Below are positions 26,239 through 34,812 of a stretch of 64,000 bases of DNA, in pieces. The stretch covers positions 285,908 to 349,907 of the forward strand of contig JAPOXK010000011.1 of the NCBI GenBank assembly GCA_026707145.1, read 5' to 3'. Each line of letters begins with the position of its first letter. The first letter of the stretch is position 1. The position numbers were made by a program, and so were the translations under genes. The notes below the pieces were generated by a model that did no database searches, was not told the origin of the DNA, and was given only the letters and a program-made list of their open reading frames with translations. The stretch is from Chloroflexota bacterium (lineage in GTDB: Bacteria > Chloroflexota > Dehalococcoidia > Bin125).

Positions 26239-27048
26239 ATGTCGATTCTGGAAGCGGTGGTGCTCGGCATCCTGCAGGGCGTGACGGAGTTCCTGCCGGT
26301 ATCGAGCAGCGGCCATCTCGTCCTGGCCCGCTGGATCCTCGGCTGGGACGATCCGGGGCTGGCCTTTGATGCGGCGGTTCATGTGGGGACCCTGGCGGCC
26401 CTGCTGGTCGCCTTCCCGCGCCGCTGGATGCGTCTCGCGCTGGGCGCATGCGGTCGTGGCGATGCCCGTCAGGTCCGCGACCAGCGGCGCCTGCTGGTGC
26501 TCATCATCGTCGGAACGATTCCGATCGCGATCGTCGGGTTCACCGTGCGGAACAGCTTGGACGGCGCGCTGCGCGATCCCACCTGGGTGGGCGCCTTCCT
26601 GATCGTCACGGCGGCGCTGCTGGCGCTTGGGGAGTGGGCCGGGCGGCGATCGCGCGATCTGCACGGCCTGGATTGGCGGCGCGCTGCGCTCGTAGGGACG
26701 ATCCAAGCCGTCGCGATCCTGCCCGGCATCTCCCGCTCCGGCTTCGCGATAGTGGGCGGGCTGCTGGCGCAGCTGAGCCGGAGAGACGCAACGTTGTATG
26801 CGTTCTACCTTGCGGCGCCGGCGATCCTGGGTGCGGGCATCGTCGCCGGCTACGATGTGGCTCGGGATGGCGCCGCCGGCGTCGGAACCGATGTGGTCTT
26901 GGTCGCCGTCGCGATATCCTTCGCGACCGCCCTTCTCGCTATCCGGGCGCTGATGCTGCTGGTGCGATCGAGGACGTTCGCTCCCTTTGTGGCGTACTGC
27001 GCGCTCGCCGGGGTCGCGGTGCTGGCCGCCCGCGCGGCGGGCGCTTAG
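26239..27048 (+). CDS. uppP: Undecaprenyl-diphosphatase UppP (BacA)
   Basis: Membrane enzyme of 269 aa that removes a phosphate from undecaprenyl diphosphate so the lipid carrier of peptidoglycan synthesis can be reused; it also confers bacitracin tolerance. Signature motifs are complete: EAVVLGILQGVTEFLPVSSSGHL (residues 5-27) and the second catalytic motif LPGISRSGFAI near 153. Length and eight-helix pattern are normal. Its stop overlaps the opposing antiporter gene by 4 nt, leaving no room for a separate terminator. Confidence 0.95.
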   Translation: MSILEAVVLGILQGVTEFLPVSSSGHLVLARWILGWDDPGLAFDAAVHVGTLAALLVAFPRRWMRLALGACGRGDARQVRDQRRLLVLIIVGTIPIAIVGFTVRNSLDGALRDPTWVGAFLIVTAALLALGEWAGRRSRDLHGLDWRRAALVGTIQAVAILPGISRSGFAIVGGLLAQLSRRDATLYAFYLAAPAILGAGIVAGYDVARDGAAGVGTDVVLVAVAISFATALLAIRALMLLVRSRTFAPFVAYCALAGVAVLAARAAGA

Positions 27049-28745
27049 CCAAAGTGCTCCCGCCGCCGCCCCACGAGCGTCTGCCGGATCTCTTGGAGCG
27101 TGATTCCGTAGCGATGGAGGGTGTGATGCGCGATCTCGAACCCTCCCTCGAGTGACGGATCAACGACCGCGTTCGCGCCGGCAGCGGTCAGCCGCGCGGC
27201 AACGCCGGGCCCGCTTCCCCGCGCAACGATGTGGAGACGCGGATGCTCGCGCCGCACCCGCTCGACGATCGCCTCGCTCACAATCGCGTCGGAGAGGGTC
27301 ACCGCCACGACGCGGGCGCTGTCCAGCTGTGCCTCGTCGAGCGTCGCGGCATTGGCCAGATCTCCCCAGATGAAGGGGATTGCGCTGCCCCCTAACTCAT
27401 CCAAGAGACCGGGATCGGAATCGATCACGAGAAAGTGGAAGCCGCGACTGTCCAGGATCTGCGCCAGCTCGCGCCCGGTGTCGCCGTATCCGCAGATCAC
27501 GGTGTGCTGCTTGAGTTCCACGGTTTCCGCGCCGGTGTGTAGGGTTGCCGCCGGCAGGCGGCGTACGAAACGTACTCGCTCGATCGCTTGCTCCAGCCTG
27601 GCGCTGAAGCGCAGCGCGATCGCTGACAGCGCCATGCTGACCGTACCCACTGCGATCACGACCGGGCCCGCCTCATTGGCGGCGTTCGCCGTGGCAACGC
27701 TCGCAAGCAGGAACGCGAACTCCCCCATCTGGCCCAGGAGCAGACCGATCCGCAGGGCCCGCTTGGCATCGAAACGGGCCCACTGAGCTAGGACGAAGAT
27801 CAGAATGATCTTGCCGAGCGCGCCCCATGCCAGGAGAGAAAGGAAGAGCCCCCATTCCTCCGCGACCACGGCCAGGTCCAGCAACACGCCAACGCTGACG
27901 AAGAAGGTGGCGGCGAAGAGATCGCGCAGTGGGACAAGCTCGTGCAAGGCACGCGCCGCGTAGGGCGATTGCGCGGTGGCCAGGCCGGCCAGGAACGCGC
28001 CGAAGGCCAGCGACAGCCCCGCGGCGAAGCTCCCGAGTGCGATCCCGCTCGCGACCGCGAAGGTGGCGAGCAGGAAGAGCTCCCGCGAGCGCGTTTCGAG
28101 GACTTGGCGCAGAGCCCACGGGATCACGATGCGGCCGATGACCAGCACCGCGACGACGAGGCCGACGCCTTTGCCGATCGAAATCAGGATGTCTTCGACC
28201 AGCGCGCTTCCGGAGCTTTCACCGATCTGTGGCAACACCACAAGCAGCGGCACGGCGACAAGGTCTTGTGTCAGCGCGATGCCCAGCGCCCACTGCCCTG
28301 CCACGCGCTTGCGATCGCCGCTCTGCGAAAGCACGCGTACCAGCAACGCGGTGCTCGAGAACGCGGTGGCTCCGCCAATAAGAACGCAAGCGGAACTCGA
28401 GAGACCGAAGGCTTGCCCGATCACGTACCCCACCGCGCCGAGTACCACCATCTGCACCGTCGCAGCGCCGAGCAGCCGGCTGCCCAATCGGCGGAACTGC
28501 TGGAGGGGAAATTCGAGCCCGATCGTGAAGAGGAGCAGGGCGATGCCCAGCTCGGTGATGAAGGCGACGTCCTCGATGTCAAGAACAAGGTTGGCCACGG
28601 ACGGGCCGACGATCAGTCCGCCGATGATGTAGCCGGCGATTACCGGCAGCCGGAGGAGGTTAGCGGCGAACCCGCCGACGACGGCGGCGCCGACGAGAAT
28701 GACGAGTTCGGCCGTGACGTGGGAGCTGCTGGCTAGAGAGAGCAA
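27045..28745 (-). CDS. CPA2-family cation:proton antiporter with TrkA-N domain (KefB-like)
   Basis: Protein of 566 aa. Residues 1-390 form a twelve-helix Na+/H+ exchanger domain with LLLFTIGLEFPLQQFRRLG near residue 70 and the GGATAFSSTALLVRVLSQSGD segment near 125, where KefB/C and CPA2 antiporters have their transport core. Residues 415-530 are a TrkA-N (RCK) nucleotide-binding domain, CGYGDTGRELAQILDSRG. It probably exchanges K+ or Na+ for H+ under control of NAD(H) or similar ligand. The TrkA-C part is short or absent. It sits between uppP (convergent) and the mgs genes, 27 nt from mgsC on the same strand. Confidence 0.9.
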   Translation of the reverse strand: MLSLASSSHVTAELVILVGAAVVGGFAANLLRLPVIAGYIIGGLIVGPSVANLVLDIEDVAFITELGIALLLFTIGLEFPLQQFRRLGSRLLGAATVQMVVLGAVGYVIGQAFGLSSSACVLIGGATAFSSTALLVRVLSQSGDRKRVAGQWALGIALTQDLVAVPLLVVLPQIGESSGSALVEDILISIGKGVGLVVAVLVIGRIVIPWALRQVLETRSRELFLLATFAVASGIALGSFAAGLSLAFGAFLAGLATAQSPYAARALHELVPLRDLFAATFFVSVGVLLDLAVVAEEWGLFLSLLAWGALGKIILIFVLAQWARFDAKRALRIGLLLGQMGEFAFLLASVATANAANEAGPVVIAVGTVSMALSAIALRFSARLEQAIERVRFVRRLPAATLHTGAETVELKQHTVICGYGDTGRELAQILDSRGFHFLVIDSDPGLLDELGGSAIPFIWGDLANAATLDEAQLDSARVVAVTLSDAIVSEAIVERVRREHPRLHIVARGSGPGVAARLTAAGANAVVDPSLEGGFEIAHHTLHRYGITLQEIRQTLVGRRREHFG

Positions 28746-28772
28746 GGCACTGCGACCGCTGGAATGCTCGGC

Positions 28773-30149
28773 TTAGGGCCCGGGCGCGTCCGATCCAGGG
28801 ATCCAGTTCGTGCCGGCCAAGGGGACGCGGGCCATGGCGGCGGCCTCGATCGTAAGCGCAGCGAGGTCTTCCGGCTCGAGATGGTGGACGTTGGACTTGC
28901 CGCAGGCCCGGGCGAGCGCTGTCAGCTCCATCGTCAGCGCGCGGAGGTAGTTGGCGACGCGGCGCCCTCCCCAGGCCGGATCCAAGCGGCGCTCGAGCGC
29001 CGGCTCCTGCGTGGCGATGCCCACCGGGCAGCGGCCCGACTCCATGTGGTGACAGTAGCCCGGCTCGGTGCCGAGGGCGTGGTAGTCCGCCGTGGCGTCG
29101 ATCTCGCGCCCGTCTTGGAAATAGGTGCGGCTATTGCAGCCCAGCGCGATCAGAGCGGCCGTGCCGATCGAGACGGCGTCGGCGCCGAGCGCCAAGGCCT
29201 TGGCAACGTCCGCGCCCGAGCGGATGCCCCCGGACACGATCAGCTGCACATCGTCCTGCTTTCCGATCTCCCGCAGCGCCTCCGCGGCCAGACGCACCGC
29301 GGGAAGCGTGGGGATCCCCGCATGCTCAATGAAGACATCCTGGGTCGCGGCCGTGCCGCCTTGCATCCCGTCCACCACGACCACGTCCGCGCCGGCGGCG
29401 ACGGCGAGCTTGACGTCGTTGTTCGTGCGCGTCGCCCCGATCTTCACGTAGATCGGGATCTGCCAGGCCGTGGCCTCGCGCAGCTCCTCGATCTTGATAC
29501 GCAGATCGTCGGGACCGGTCCAATCGGGATGCCGGCTCGCCGATCGCTGGTCGATGCCGGCCGGGAGCGTCCGCATCTCCGCGACGCGGTCACTCACCTT
29601 CTGGCCCAGCAACATGCCGCCGCCGCCCGGCTTCGCGCCCTGCCCGATCACCACCTCCACCGCATCGGCCTGCTGCAGGTCGGCGGGATTGAACCCGTAG
29701 CGCGAGGGCAGCAACTGGTAGACGAGGAGCTTGGATGCGCGGCGCTCTTCCGCCGTCATGCCCCCGTCGCCGGTCGTCGTCGATGTGCCGGCTTCGCTGG
29801 CGCCACGCCCCAACGCCTCTTTCGCGTTGGCGGAGAGCGCGCCGAAGCTCATGCCGGCGATCGTGATCGGGATCTCGATCGTGATCGGCTTGGCCGCTAC
29901 CCGAGCTCCCAGCACGGTCCGCGTCTCGCAGCGCTCGCGGTAACCTTCCAACGGATACCGCGATGCGGATGCCGTTAGCAGGACCAGATCATCGAATGTG
30001 GGCAGCGGGCGCTTGCTGCCGCCGCCTCGGATCTCGTAGCGGCCCTCATCGGCCATCCGGGTGATCTGCGCGATCGCCTCCGGCGGAAACGTGTGGCTGT
30101 GGCGCTTGGCGTCGTAGGGGAGGCGCGGTTCGTCCAAGGAGCGGGTCAT
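28773..30149 (-). CDS. mgsC: N-methylglutamate synthase subunit C-like (glutamate synthase FMN-domain protein)
   Basis: Protein of 458 aa homologous to the FMN/[3Fe-4S] half of glutamate synthase. FMN-barrel segments are AGMSFGALSANAKEALGRGASEAG near residue 102, VIGQGAKPGGGGMLLGQKVS near 170, YVKIGATRTNNDVK near 247 and IVSGGIRSGADVAKALALGADAVSIG near 310. The cluster cysteines are visible in LGCNSRT and in CHHMESGRCPVGIATQ. It lacks amidotransferase and GXGXG domains, which are encoded separately by the next two genes. This three-gene split is shared by mgsABC (N-methylglutamate synthase) and glxBCD; with gmaS divergent and mgdABCD beyond, N-methylglutamate synthesis is the best reading. 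mgsC starts inside the TAATG junction of mgsB. Confidence 0.85.
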   Translation of the reverse strand: MTRSLDEPRLPYDAKRHSHTFPPEAIAQITRMADEGRYEIRGGGSKRPLPTFDDLVLLTASASRYPLEGYRERCETRTVLGARVAAKPITIEIPITIAGMSFGALSANAKEALGRGASEAGTSTTTGDGGMTAEERRASKLLVYQLLPSRYGFNPADLQQADAVEVVIGQGAKPGGGGMLLGQKVSDRVAEMRTLPAGIDQRSASRHPDWTGPDDLRIKIEELREATAWQIPIYVKIGATRTNNDVKLAVAAGADVVVVDGMQGGTAATQDVFIEHAGIPTLPAVRLAAEALREIGKQDDVQLIVSGGIRSGADVAKALALGADAVSIGTAALIALGCNSRTYFQDGREIDATADYHALGTEPGYCHHMESGRCPVGIATQEPALERRLDPAWGGRRVANYLRALTMELTALARACGKSNVHHLEPEDLAALTIEAAAMARVPLAGTNWIPGSDAPGP

Positions 30150-30826
30150 TAGTACGCGTGTCCGGCTACGGCCTTGAAGTGGTAGAGCGCACGCGCCGAG
30201 GCCACGCGTTTCACGTTCTGGGGATCGATGTGATCGAAACCGGTCTGTTGGATCAGCTGTCGCACGCGCTGCACGTCGCCTTCCGTCAGCTCTTCCACCC
30301 GGGCATCTGCTCCGAGGGATCGAATGGCCCCACCGACGTAGATCACTGCCTCGTAGAGGGAATCGCCCAGGCCCGCGCCGGCGTCGCCGCCGATCAAGAT
30401 CGTGCCTGCCTGCGCCATGAATCCGCTCATATGCCCGGCGTCCCCCGCAACCACAAGCGTGCCCCCTTTCAAGGAAATTCCGGCGCGCGAGGAGGCGTCG
30501 CCGTCGACGATGACCAATCCTCCGTGGCTCGATGCCCCCGCGCTCTCGGAGGCATTGCCGCGCACCCGCACCGTTCCGCTCATCAAGTTTTCACCCACGG
30601 ACCAGCCGACGAAGCCATCGACGACGATCGAGGGGCCGTCGCCTAGCCCCCCGATGAAATATCCCGCGTTGCCGGCGATCGTGATCGTGATCTGGTTGCG
30701 CAGACCCACGGCGAGGTTGTGCCTGCCCTGCGGTTCGGTGATCGAAACCCTCGATCCGTCCGGCAGCTCTGCAAGCGCGCGATTAATCGCGCGTGTACTG
30801 AGCTCCGCGCAGCTCAGCGTGACCAT
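30149..30826 (-). CDS. mgsB: N-methylglutamate synthase subunit B-like (GXGXG domain protein)
   Basis: Protein of 225 aa covering the GXGXG beta-helix domain that forms the C-terminal part of ordinary glutamate synthase. Repeats such as NAGYFIGGLGDGPSIVVDG, GGLVIVDGDASSRAG, GGTLVVAGDAGHMSG and GTILIGGDAGAGLGDS run in tandem from about residue 50 to 155. It is structural, positioning the FMN and amidotransferase units. The start overlaps mgsA by 13 nt and the stop overlaps mgsC by 1 nt, so the three products are likely made in equal amounts. Confidence 0.85.
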   Translation of the reverse strand: MVTLSCAELSTRAINRALAELPDGSRVSITEPQGRHNLAVGLRNQITITIAGNAGYFIGGLGDGPSIVVDGFVGWSVGENLMSGTVRVRGNASESAGASSHGGLVIVDGDASSRAGISLKGGTLVVAGDAGHMSGFMAQAGTILIGGDAGAGLGDSLYEAVIYVGGAIRSLGADARVEELTEGDVQRVRQLIQQTGFDHIDPQNVKRVASARALYHFKAVAGHAY

Positions 30827-31698
30827 ACGTGGATCTCCTCGGGCCCGGGCTCGAAGATGGCGGCCTCTTGGATACCCGGCAACCGGGCGAGCGCTCGATA
30901 CTCGGAGGCCATCGCCACGAAATCCGGTGCTTCCGCGATCACCGCGGGCTTGCAGGCGAACGCGTCCCGGACGACGGCGAACTGATTCCGCGACGCCACC
31001 AGCAGCGTGAAGAACCCGTCGAACTCCGTCAGCACCTTGCCGAGCGCCGCCTGCAGGTCATCGCCGTGCTGCATGTGGTAGGCGATGAAACGCGCTGCCA
31101 CTTCCGAGTCGTTGTCGGTGCTGCAGCGGACGCCCGCATCCTCCAGGCGCCGGCGGATCGTTGCGTGGTTGGAGAAGCTGCCGTTGTGGACCAAGCAGAG
31201 GTCGGCGGCGGTTGCGAAGGGGTGCGAGTGATCGGTGGTGACCGCTGATTCCGTGGCCATGCGCGTGTGCCCCAGCCCTTGATAGCCGGAGCGCTGGGTG
31301 ATGCCGTAGCGCTCCAGAATATCCACGGGCGCGCCGATGTCCTTGTACACCTCGATGGCACTGCCGTACGCGAAGACGCGGAGATCGGGCGCTTGCGCGG
31401 CCAGCTTCTCCAGGACGGCAGCGGGGCTGCCGGTCGCGGTAAGGACCGCGTCATCGGCCACGGGACGGATCACGGCCTCCTCGCCCAGCCGTTCACTCGT
31501 GCCTTCCCAATCGTAGCCGGGTCCTGGCGCTCGCAGCGAATAGCGCAGGCTCCCCGTCGGCAGCCCCTCCTCGTAGAGAGCGATGCCGGCCGAGTCCGGC
31601 CCGCGCTCGCTCATGGCGAGGAGCATCTGGCTCAGGAGTGCGCCCAGCTGGGAATGGAGATCCGGGCTCTTGCAATGAAGTCCGACGATGCCGCACAT
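30814..31698 (-). CDS. mgsA: N-methylglutamate synthase subunit A-like (class II glutamine amidotransferase)
   Basis: Ntn-type amidotransferase, 294 aa. The start MCGIVGLH places Cys2 as the N-terminal nucleophile after removal of Met; the ATG at 31698 has GGAGGAAGG upstream, and the frame extends upstream without similarity. GHTRMATES near residue 145, HNGSFSNHATIR near 170 and STDNDSE near 192 are the glutamine-binding motifs. In N-methylglutamate synthase the equivalent subunit handles gamma-glutamylmethylamide and passes methylamine on. First gene of the mgsABC unit, divergent from gmaS across 116 nt. Confidence 0.85.
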   Translation of the reverse strand: MCGIVGLHCKSPDLHSQLGALLSQMLLAMSERGPDSAGIALYEEGLPTGSLRYSLRAPGPGYDWEGTSERLGEEAVIRPVADDAVLTATGSPAAVLEKLAAQAPDLRVFAYGSAIEVYKDIGAPVDILERYGITQRSGYQGLGHTRMATESAVTTDHSHPFATAADLCLVHNGSFSNHATIRRRLEDAGVRCSTDNDSEVAARFIAYHMQHGDDLQAALGKVLTEFDGFFTLLVASRNQFAVVRDAFACKPAVIAEAPDFVAMASEYRALARLPGIQEAAIFEPGPEEIHVWSR

Positions 31699-31814
31699 GG
31701 CCTTCCTCCGCTCCGTCCATAGTAGCGAGAGCGCTTCCCCGCTAGCAGGCAGCCGCTTCCCAGGCGGCCTATCCTGAACAGCCGTTAGCACGGCGCAGCG
31801 CCCGGAGGACCCCG

Positions 31815-33173
31815 ATGGCCAACGACGATCACGCGCAGCTACGAAAACAGGCGGAACGGGACGGGATCGAGTTCTTCTTCGCGATGTTCGTCGATATGCA
31901 TGGCAAGCCCTGCGCCAAGCTCGTACCCGCCGCCTCGTTCGACACCTTGATGGAAGAGGGCGCGGGCTTCGCGGGGTTCGCTGCCGGACCGATGGGGCAG
32001 ACTCCCGCTGATCCGGACATGATGGCGATCCCGGACCCGGCCTCGTACACGCCGGTGCCGTTTCGGCCGGGGCTGGCCGTCCTGCACTGCGACATCCACG
32101 TGGAGGGCGAGCCGTGGTCCTACGCGCCGCGCCTGATCCTGAAGCGCCAGCTGGCGCGCCTGGCCGATCGCGGGATGATCTTCAACTGCGGCGCCGAAGT
32201 CGAGTATTTCCTCGTCAGACGCACGGGCGAAGGGGGGATCCAGCCCGCCGATCCGCTCGATACCGCCGCGCAACCCTGCTACGACGCCAAGGGCCTCACG
32301 CGCATGTACGATCACCTCACGACCGTTTCCACCTACCTCAATCGCTTGGGGTGGGCCAACTACGCCAACGACCACGAAGACGCCAACGGTCAATTCGAGC
32401 AGAATTTCACCTACGCCGACGCCCTGACCACGGCCGACCGCGTGATCTTTTTCCGCTACATGGTGCACACGCTGGCCCAGGAAGCTGGGTTGGCGGCGAC
32501 CTTCATGCCGAAACCGTTCGCGCACCTGACCGGCAACGGCATGCACGTGCATACCAGTCTCTGGGACGATGGCGGTGAGCCGCTCTTCCACGATACGGAC
32601 GACTCCCGCGGTCTGGGATTGTCGGCGCTCGCCTACCAATTCATCGCCGGGATCCTCGAGCACGCGCCCGGCCTCGTCGCGCTCACGGCGCCGACGGTCA
32701 ACTCCTATAAGCGGATCGGCGTCGGACCGCCCGCCTCGGGGGCAACGTGGGCGCCGGCCTATGCGACCTACGGCGGCAACAACCGCACCCAGTTGCTGCG
32801 GGTGCCGGAGGCGGGCCGTGTCGAGCATCGTGGCGTCGATGGATCAGCGAACCCGTACCTGGCCCTGACGGGCATACTGGCCGCGGGCCTTGATGGGATC
32901 GATCGCGGACTGGACCCGGGCGATCCCAATCGCGACAACCTTTTCGCTCTGACGCCCGAGGCAGTGGCCGCGCGCGGGATCGGCACGGTTCCTCAAACCC
33001 TGGTGGCTGCGGTCGATTCCTTGGCGAGGGATGACGTGCTCCGCACCGCCTTGGGAGAGGTGCCCGGCGGCTGGTACGCCGACTACTACATCGAGACGAA
33101 GCGAGCGGAGTTTCGTGAGTACCATCAAGCCGTGAGCGCTTGGGAGATCGAGAAGTACCTGACATTGTTCTAG
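31815..33173 (+). CDS. gmaS: Gamma-glutamylmethylamide synthetase-like (glutamine synthetase family, GlnT/GmaS type)
   Basis: ATP-dependent ligase of 452 aa in the glutamine synthetase superfamily. Catalytic-domain motifs are NCGAEVEYFLV near residue 125, DHEDANGQFEQNF near 190, NGMHVHTSLW near 240 and the NSYKRIGVG-x-SGATWAPAYATYGGNNR region near 296-318 that binds phosphate and glutamate. The ending WEIEKYLTLF is characteristic of the GlnT/GmaS clade rather than housekeeping GlnA. GmaS joins methylamine to glutamate. GGAGG lies 6 nt before the ATG. Divergent mgsABC and following mgd genes support the assignment. Alternatives are a type III glutamine synthetase or another amine-glutamate ligase. 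Confidence 0.85.
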   Translation: MANDDHAQLRKQAERDGIEFFFAMFVDMHGKPCAKLVPAASFDTLMEEGAGFAGFAAGPMGQTPADPDMMAIPDPASYTPVPFRPGLAVLHCDIHVEGEPWSYAPRLILKRQLARLADRGMIFNCGAEVEYFLVRRTGEGGIQPADPLDTAAQPCYDAKGLTRMYDHLTTVSTYLNRLGWANYANDHEDANGQFEQNFTYADALTTADRVIFFRYMVHTLAQEAGLAATFMPKPFAHLTGNGMHVHTSLWDDGGEPLFHDTDDSRGLGLSALAYQFIAGILEHAPGLVALTAPTVNSYKRIGVGPPASGATWAPAYATYGGNNRTQLLRVPEAGRVEHRGVDGSANPYLALTGILAAGLDGIDRGLDPGDPNRDNLFALTPEAVAARGIGTVPQTLVAAVDSLARDDVLRTALGEVPGGWYADYYIETKRAEFREYHQAVSAWEIEKYLTLF

Positions 33174-33239
33174 CGAGAGGGACTCCGTTTCCGCCATGCA
33201 GCGTATGCGGCAGCACGGTCCTGATTTGAGGTCAGTGGA

Positions 33240-34523
33240 ATGCGGCGGCGACTGAGCGGCGGCGGCCAGCGGCCGGCGGCGCGCTACTCAGCTCTGAGCC
33301 TGTTGCGCCACGGCTTGACCGGCCGTGACTGGCCGCCCGCATGGACCCACCACGATCTGGCCCCCAGCTATGACGTGGTAATCATCGGGGGCGGCGTCCA
33401 TGGCCTCGCGACCGCCTACTACCTCGCCGCTAACCACGGGATCCGCAACGTGGCCGTGCTGGAGAAGAGCTACATCGGCGGCGGCGCCTCGGGCCGCAAT
33501 ACGGCGATCATCCGCTCGAACTACCTCACGCCGGAGGGCGTGCGCTTCTACAATCGCTCGCTCACCCTGTACCAGCGGCTCGCTGCCGAGCTCAACTTCA
33601 ACGTGATGTTCGAGCAGCGCGGTCATCTCACGCTTGCGCACAACGATGCCTCGTTGCGGACCATGCGCTGGCGGGCGGAGGTCAACAAGCTGGAGGGTGT
33701 CGATTCGGAAGTGATTGGTCCTGCGGAGATCAAGAAGCGTGCGCCGTACCTAGATGTCTCGGAGGAGCCCCGCTTTCCGATTCTGGGAGCTCTTTATCAT
33801 CCCCCCGGTGGGATCGTTCGGCACGACGCCGTTGTGTGGGGCTACGCCAGGGGAGCAGACGCGCACGGCGTCCATATTCATCAAGGGACCACGCTGCTCG
33901 GCATCGACGTCGCGGACGGTCGCGTGCGCGGAGTCGCCACCAGCCGCGGGCCGATCGCCACGCCGGTCGTAGTCAACTGCACGGCCGGTTGGTCCAGCAC
34001 CGTGGCGGCGATGGCGGGCGTCGAGTTGCCGATCACCACCTTCCCACTTCAAGCGGCCGTGACCGAACCCGTCAAGTTCTTTCTGGATCCCGTGATCGTG
34101 TCCGGCACCTTGCACGTCTATGTGAGCCAGACGGCGCGCGGCGAGCTGGTCCTCGGCGCCAGCGTCGACCCCTACCCCGCTTACTCGACTCGCGGGAGCC
34201 TTGAGTTCACGGAGGAGGTGGCGGCGCACGTGCTGGAGCTCTTCCCGTCCCTGGCGGATCTGCGCGTGTTGCGGCAGTGGGCTGGCCTCTGTGATATGAC
34301 TCCCGACTTCTCGCCGATCCTCGGCAAGACACCCGTCGAGGGGTTCCACGTCGATGTCGGTTGGGGGACCTATGGATTCAAGGCAGGCCCCGTCTCCGGC
34401 GAGGCCATGGCGCAGCTCGTGGCAACCGGAGAGACGCCGGCCATCATCAAGACTTTCGACCTGGTGCGATTCGAAGACGGGCGCCTCGTGGGAGAGAAAG
34501 GCGCCGCCTCCGTGGGACACTGA
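33240..34523 (+). CDS. mgdA: N-methylglutamate dehydrogenase subunit A / sarcosine oxidase beta-like FAD protein
   Basis: Flavoprotein of 427 aa, SoxB type. The N-terminus YSALSLLRHGLTG and the FAD motif VVIIGGGVHGLATAYYL (residues 46-62) match the family, as does NVAVLEKSYIGGGASGRNT. His195 in the RHDAVVWGYAR segment corresponds to the histidine that carries covalent FMN in heterotetrameric sarcosine oxidase. The C-terminus GTYGFKAGPVSGEAMAQLV is typical. In the NMG pathway it oxidises N-methylglutamate to glutamate with release of a one-carbon unit. In creatine catabolism the homologous enzyme oxidises sarcosine. It begins 66 nt after gmaS on the same strand. Confidence 0.88.
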   Translation: MRRRLSGGGQRPAARYSALSLLRHGLTGRDWPPAWTHHDLAPSYDVVIIGGGVHGLATAYYLAANHGIRNVAVLEKSYIGGGASGRNTAIIRSNYLTPEGVRFYNRSLTLYQRLAAELNFNVMFEQRGHLTLAHNDASLRTMRWRAEVNKLEGVDSEVIGPAEIKKRAPYLDVSEEPRFPILGALYHPPGGIVRHDAVVWGYARGADAHGVHIHQGTTLLGIDVADGRVRGVATSRGPIATPVVVNCTAGWSSTVAAMAGVELPITTFPLQAAVTEPVKFFLDPVIVSGTLHVYVSQTARGELVLGASVDPYPAYSTRGSLEFTEEVAAHVLELFPSLADLRVLRQWAGLCDMTPDFSPILGKTPVEGFHVDVGWGTYGFKAGPVSGEAMAQLVATGETPAIIKTFDLVRFEDGRLVGEKGAASVGH

Positions 34524-34536
34524 TGGAGATGCATTC

Positions 34537-34812
34537 ATGCTCTTGATCCCCTGCGTGCACTGCGGACCCCGCAACGTCTCCGAGTTCGCCTATGCGGACG
34601 CGGTTCTTCCCGCGCCCGATCCCAACGCCGCGCCGCCCTCCGTTTGGCGACGCTATCTCTACATGCGGACGAACCCGGCGGGCTGGACGAGCGAGTGGTG
34701 GTATCACCAGTCCGGCTGTCGGCGCTACTTCATGGTCGAGCGGGACACCCGCACGAACGAGATTCGAGCAGCCGCTCTCCCCCCGCGCCCGGCCGATCGC
34801 GGCGCGCCATGA
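34537..34812 (+). CDS. mgdB: N-methylglutamate dehydrogenase subunit B / sarcosine oxidase delta-like zinc protein
   Basis: Small protein of 91 aa. It starts LLIPCVHCGPRNVSEFAYA; CxxC plus the later HQSGCRRYF motif supplies zinc ligands (two Cys, one His, one Cys) as in SoxD. YLYMRTNPAGWTSEWWYHQSGC is replicated in all delta subunits. The ATG at 34537 follows the mgdA stop by 13 nt and the stop overlaps the mgdC start (ATGA). Confidence 0.88.
   Translation: MLLIPCVHCGPRNVSEFAYADAVLPAPDPNAAPPSVWRRYLYMRTNPAGWTSEWWYHQSGCRRYFMVERDTRTNEIRAAALPPRPADRGAP

Noticed and set aside
28773-31698. Ordinary glutamate synthase (GltB) or glxBCD instead of mgsABC
   Set aside because: GltB would be a single long chain. 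The glx reading is possible from domains alone, but the gmaS and mgd neighbours favour N-methylglutamate synthase.
31699-31814. Operator or promoter pair between mgsA and gmaS
   Set aside because: The 116-nt divergent gap must hold both promoters, but I saw no -35/-10 pair or palindrome good enough to report.
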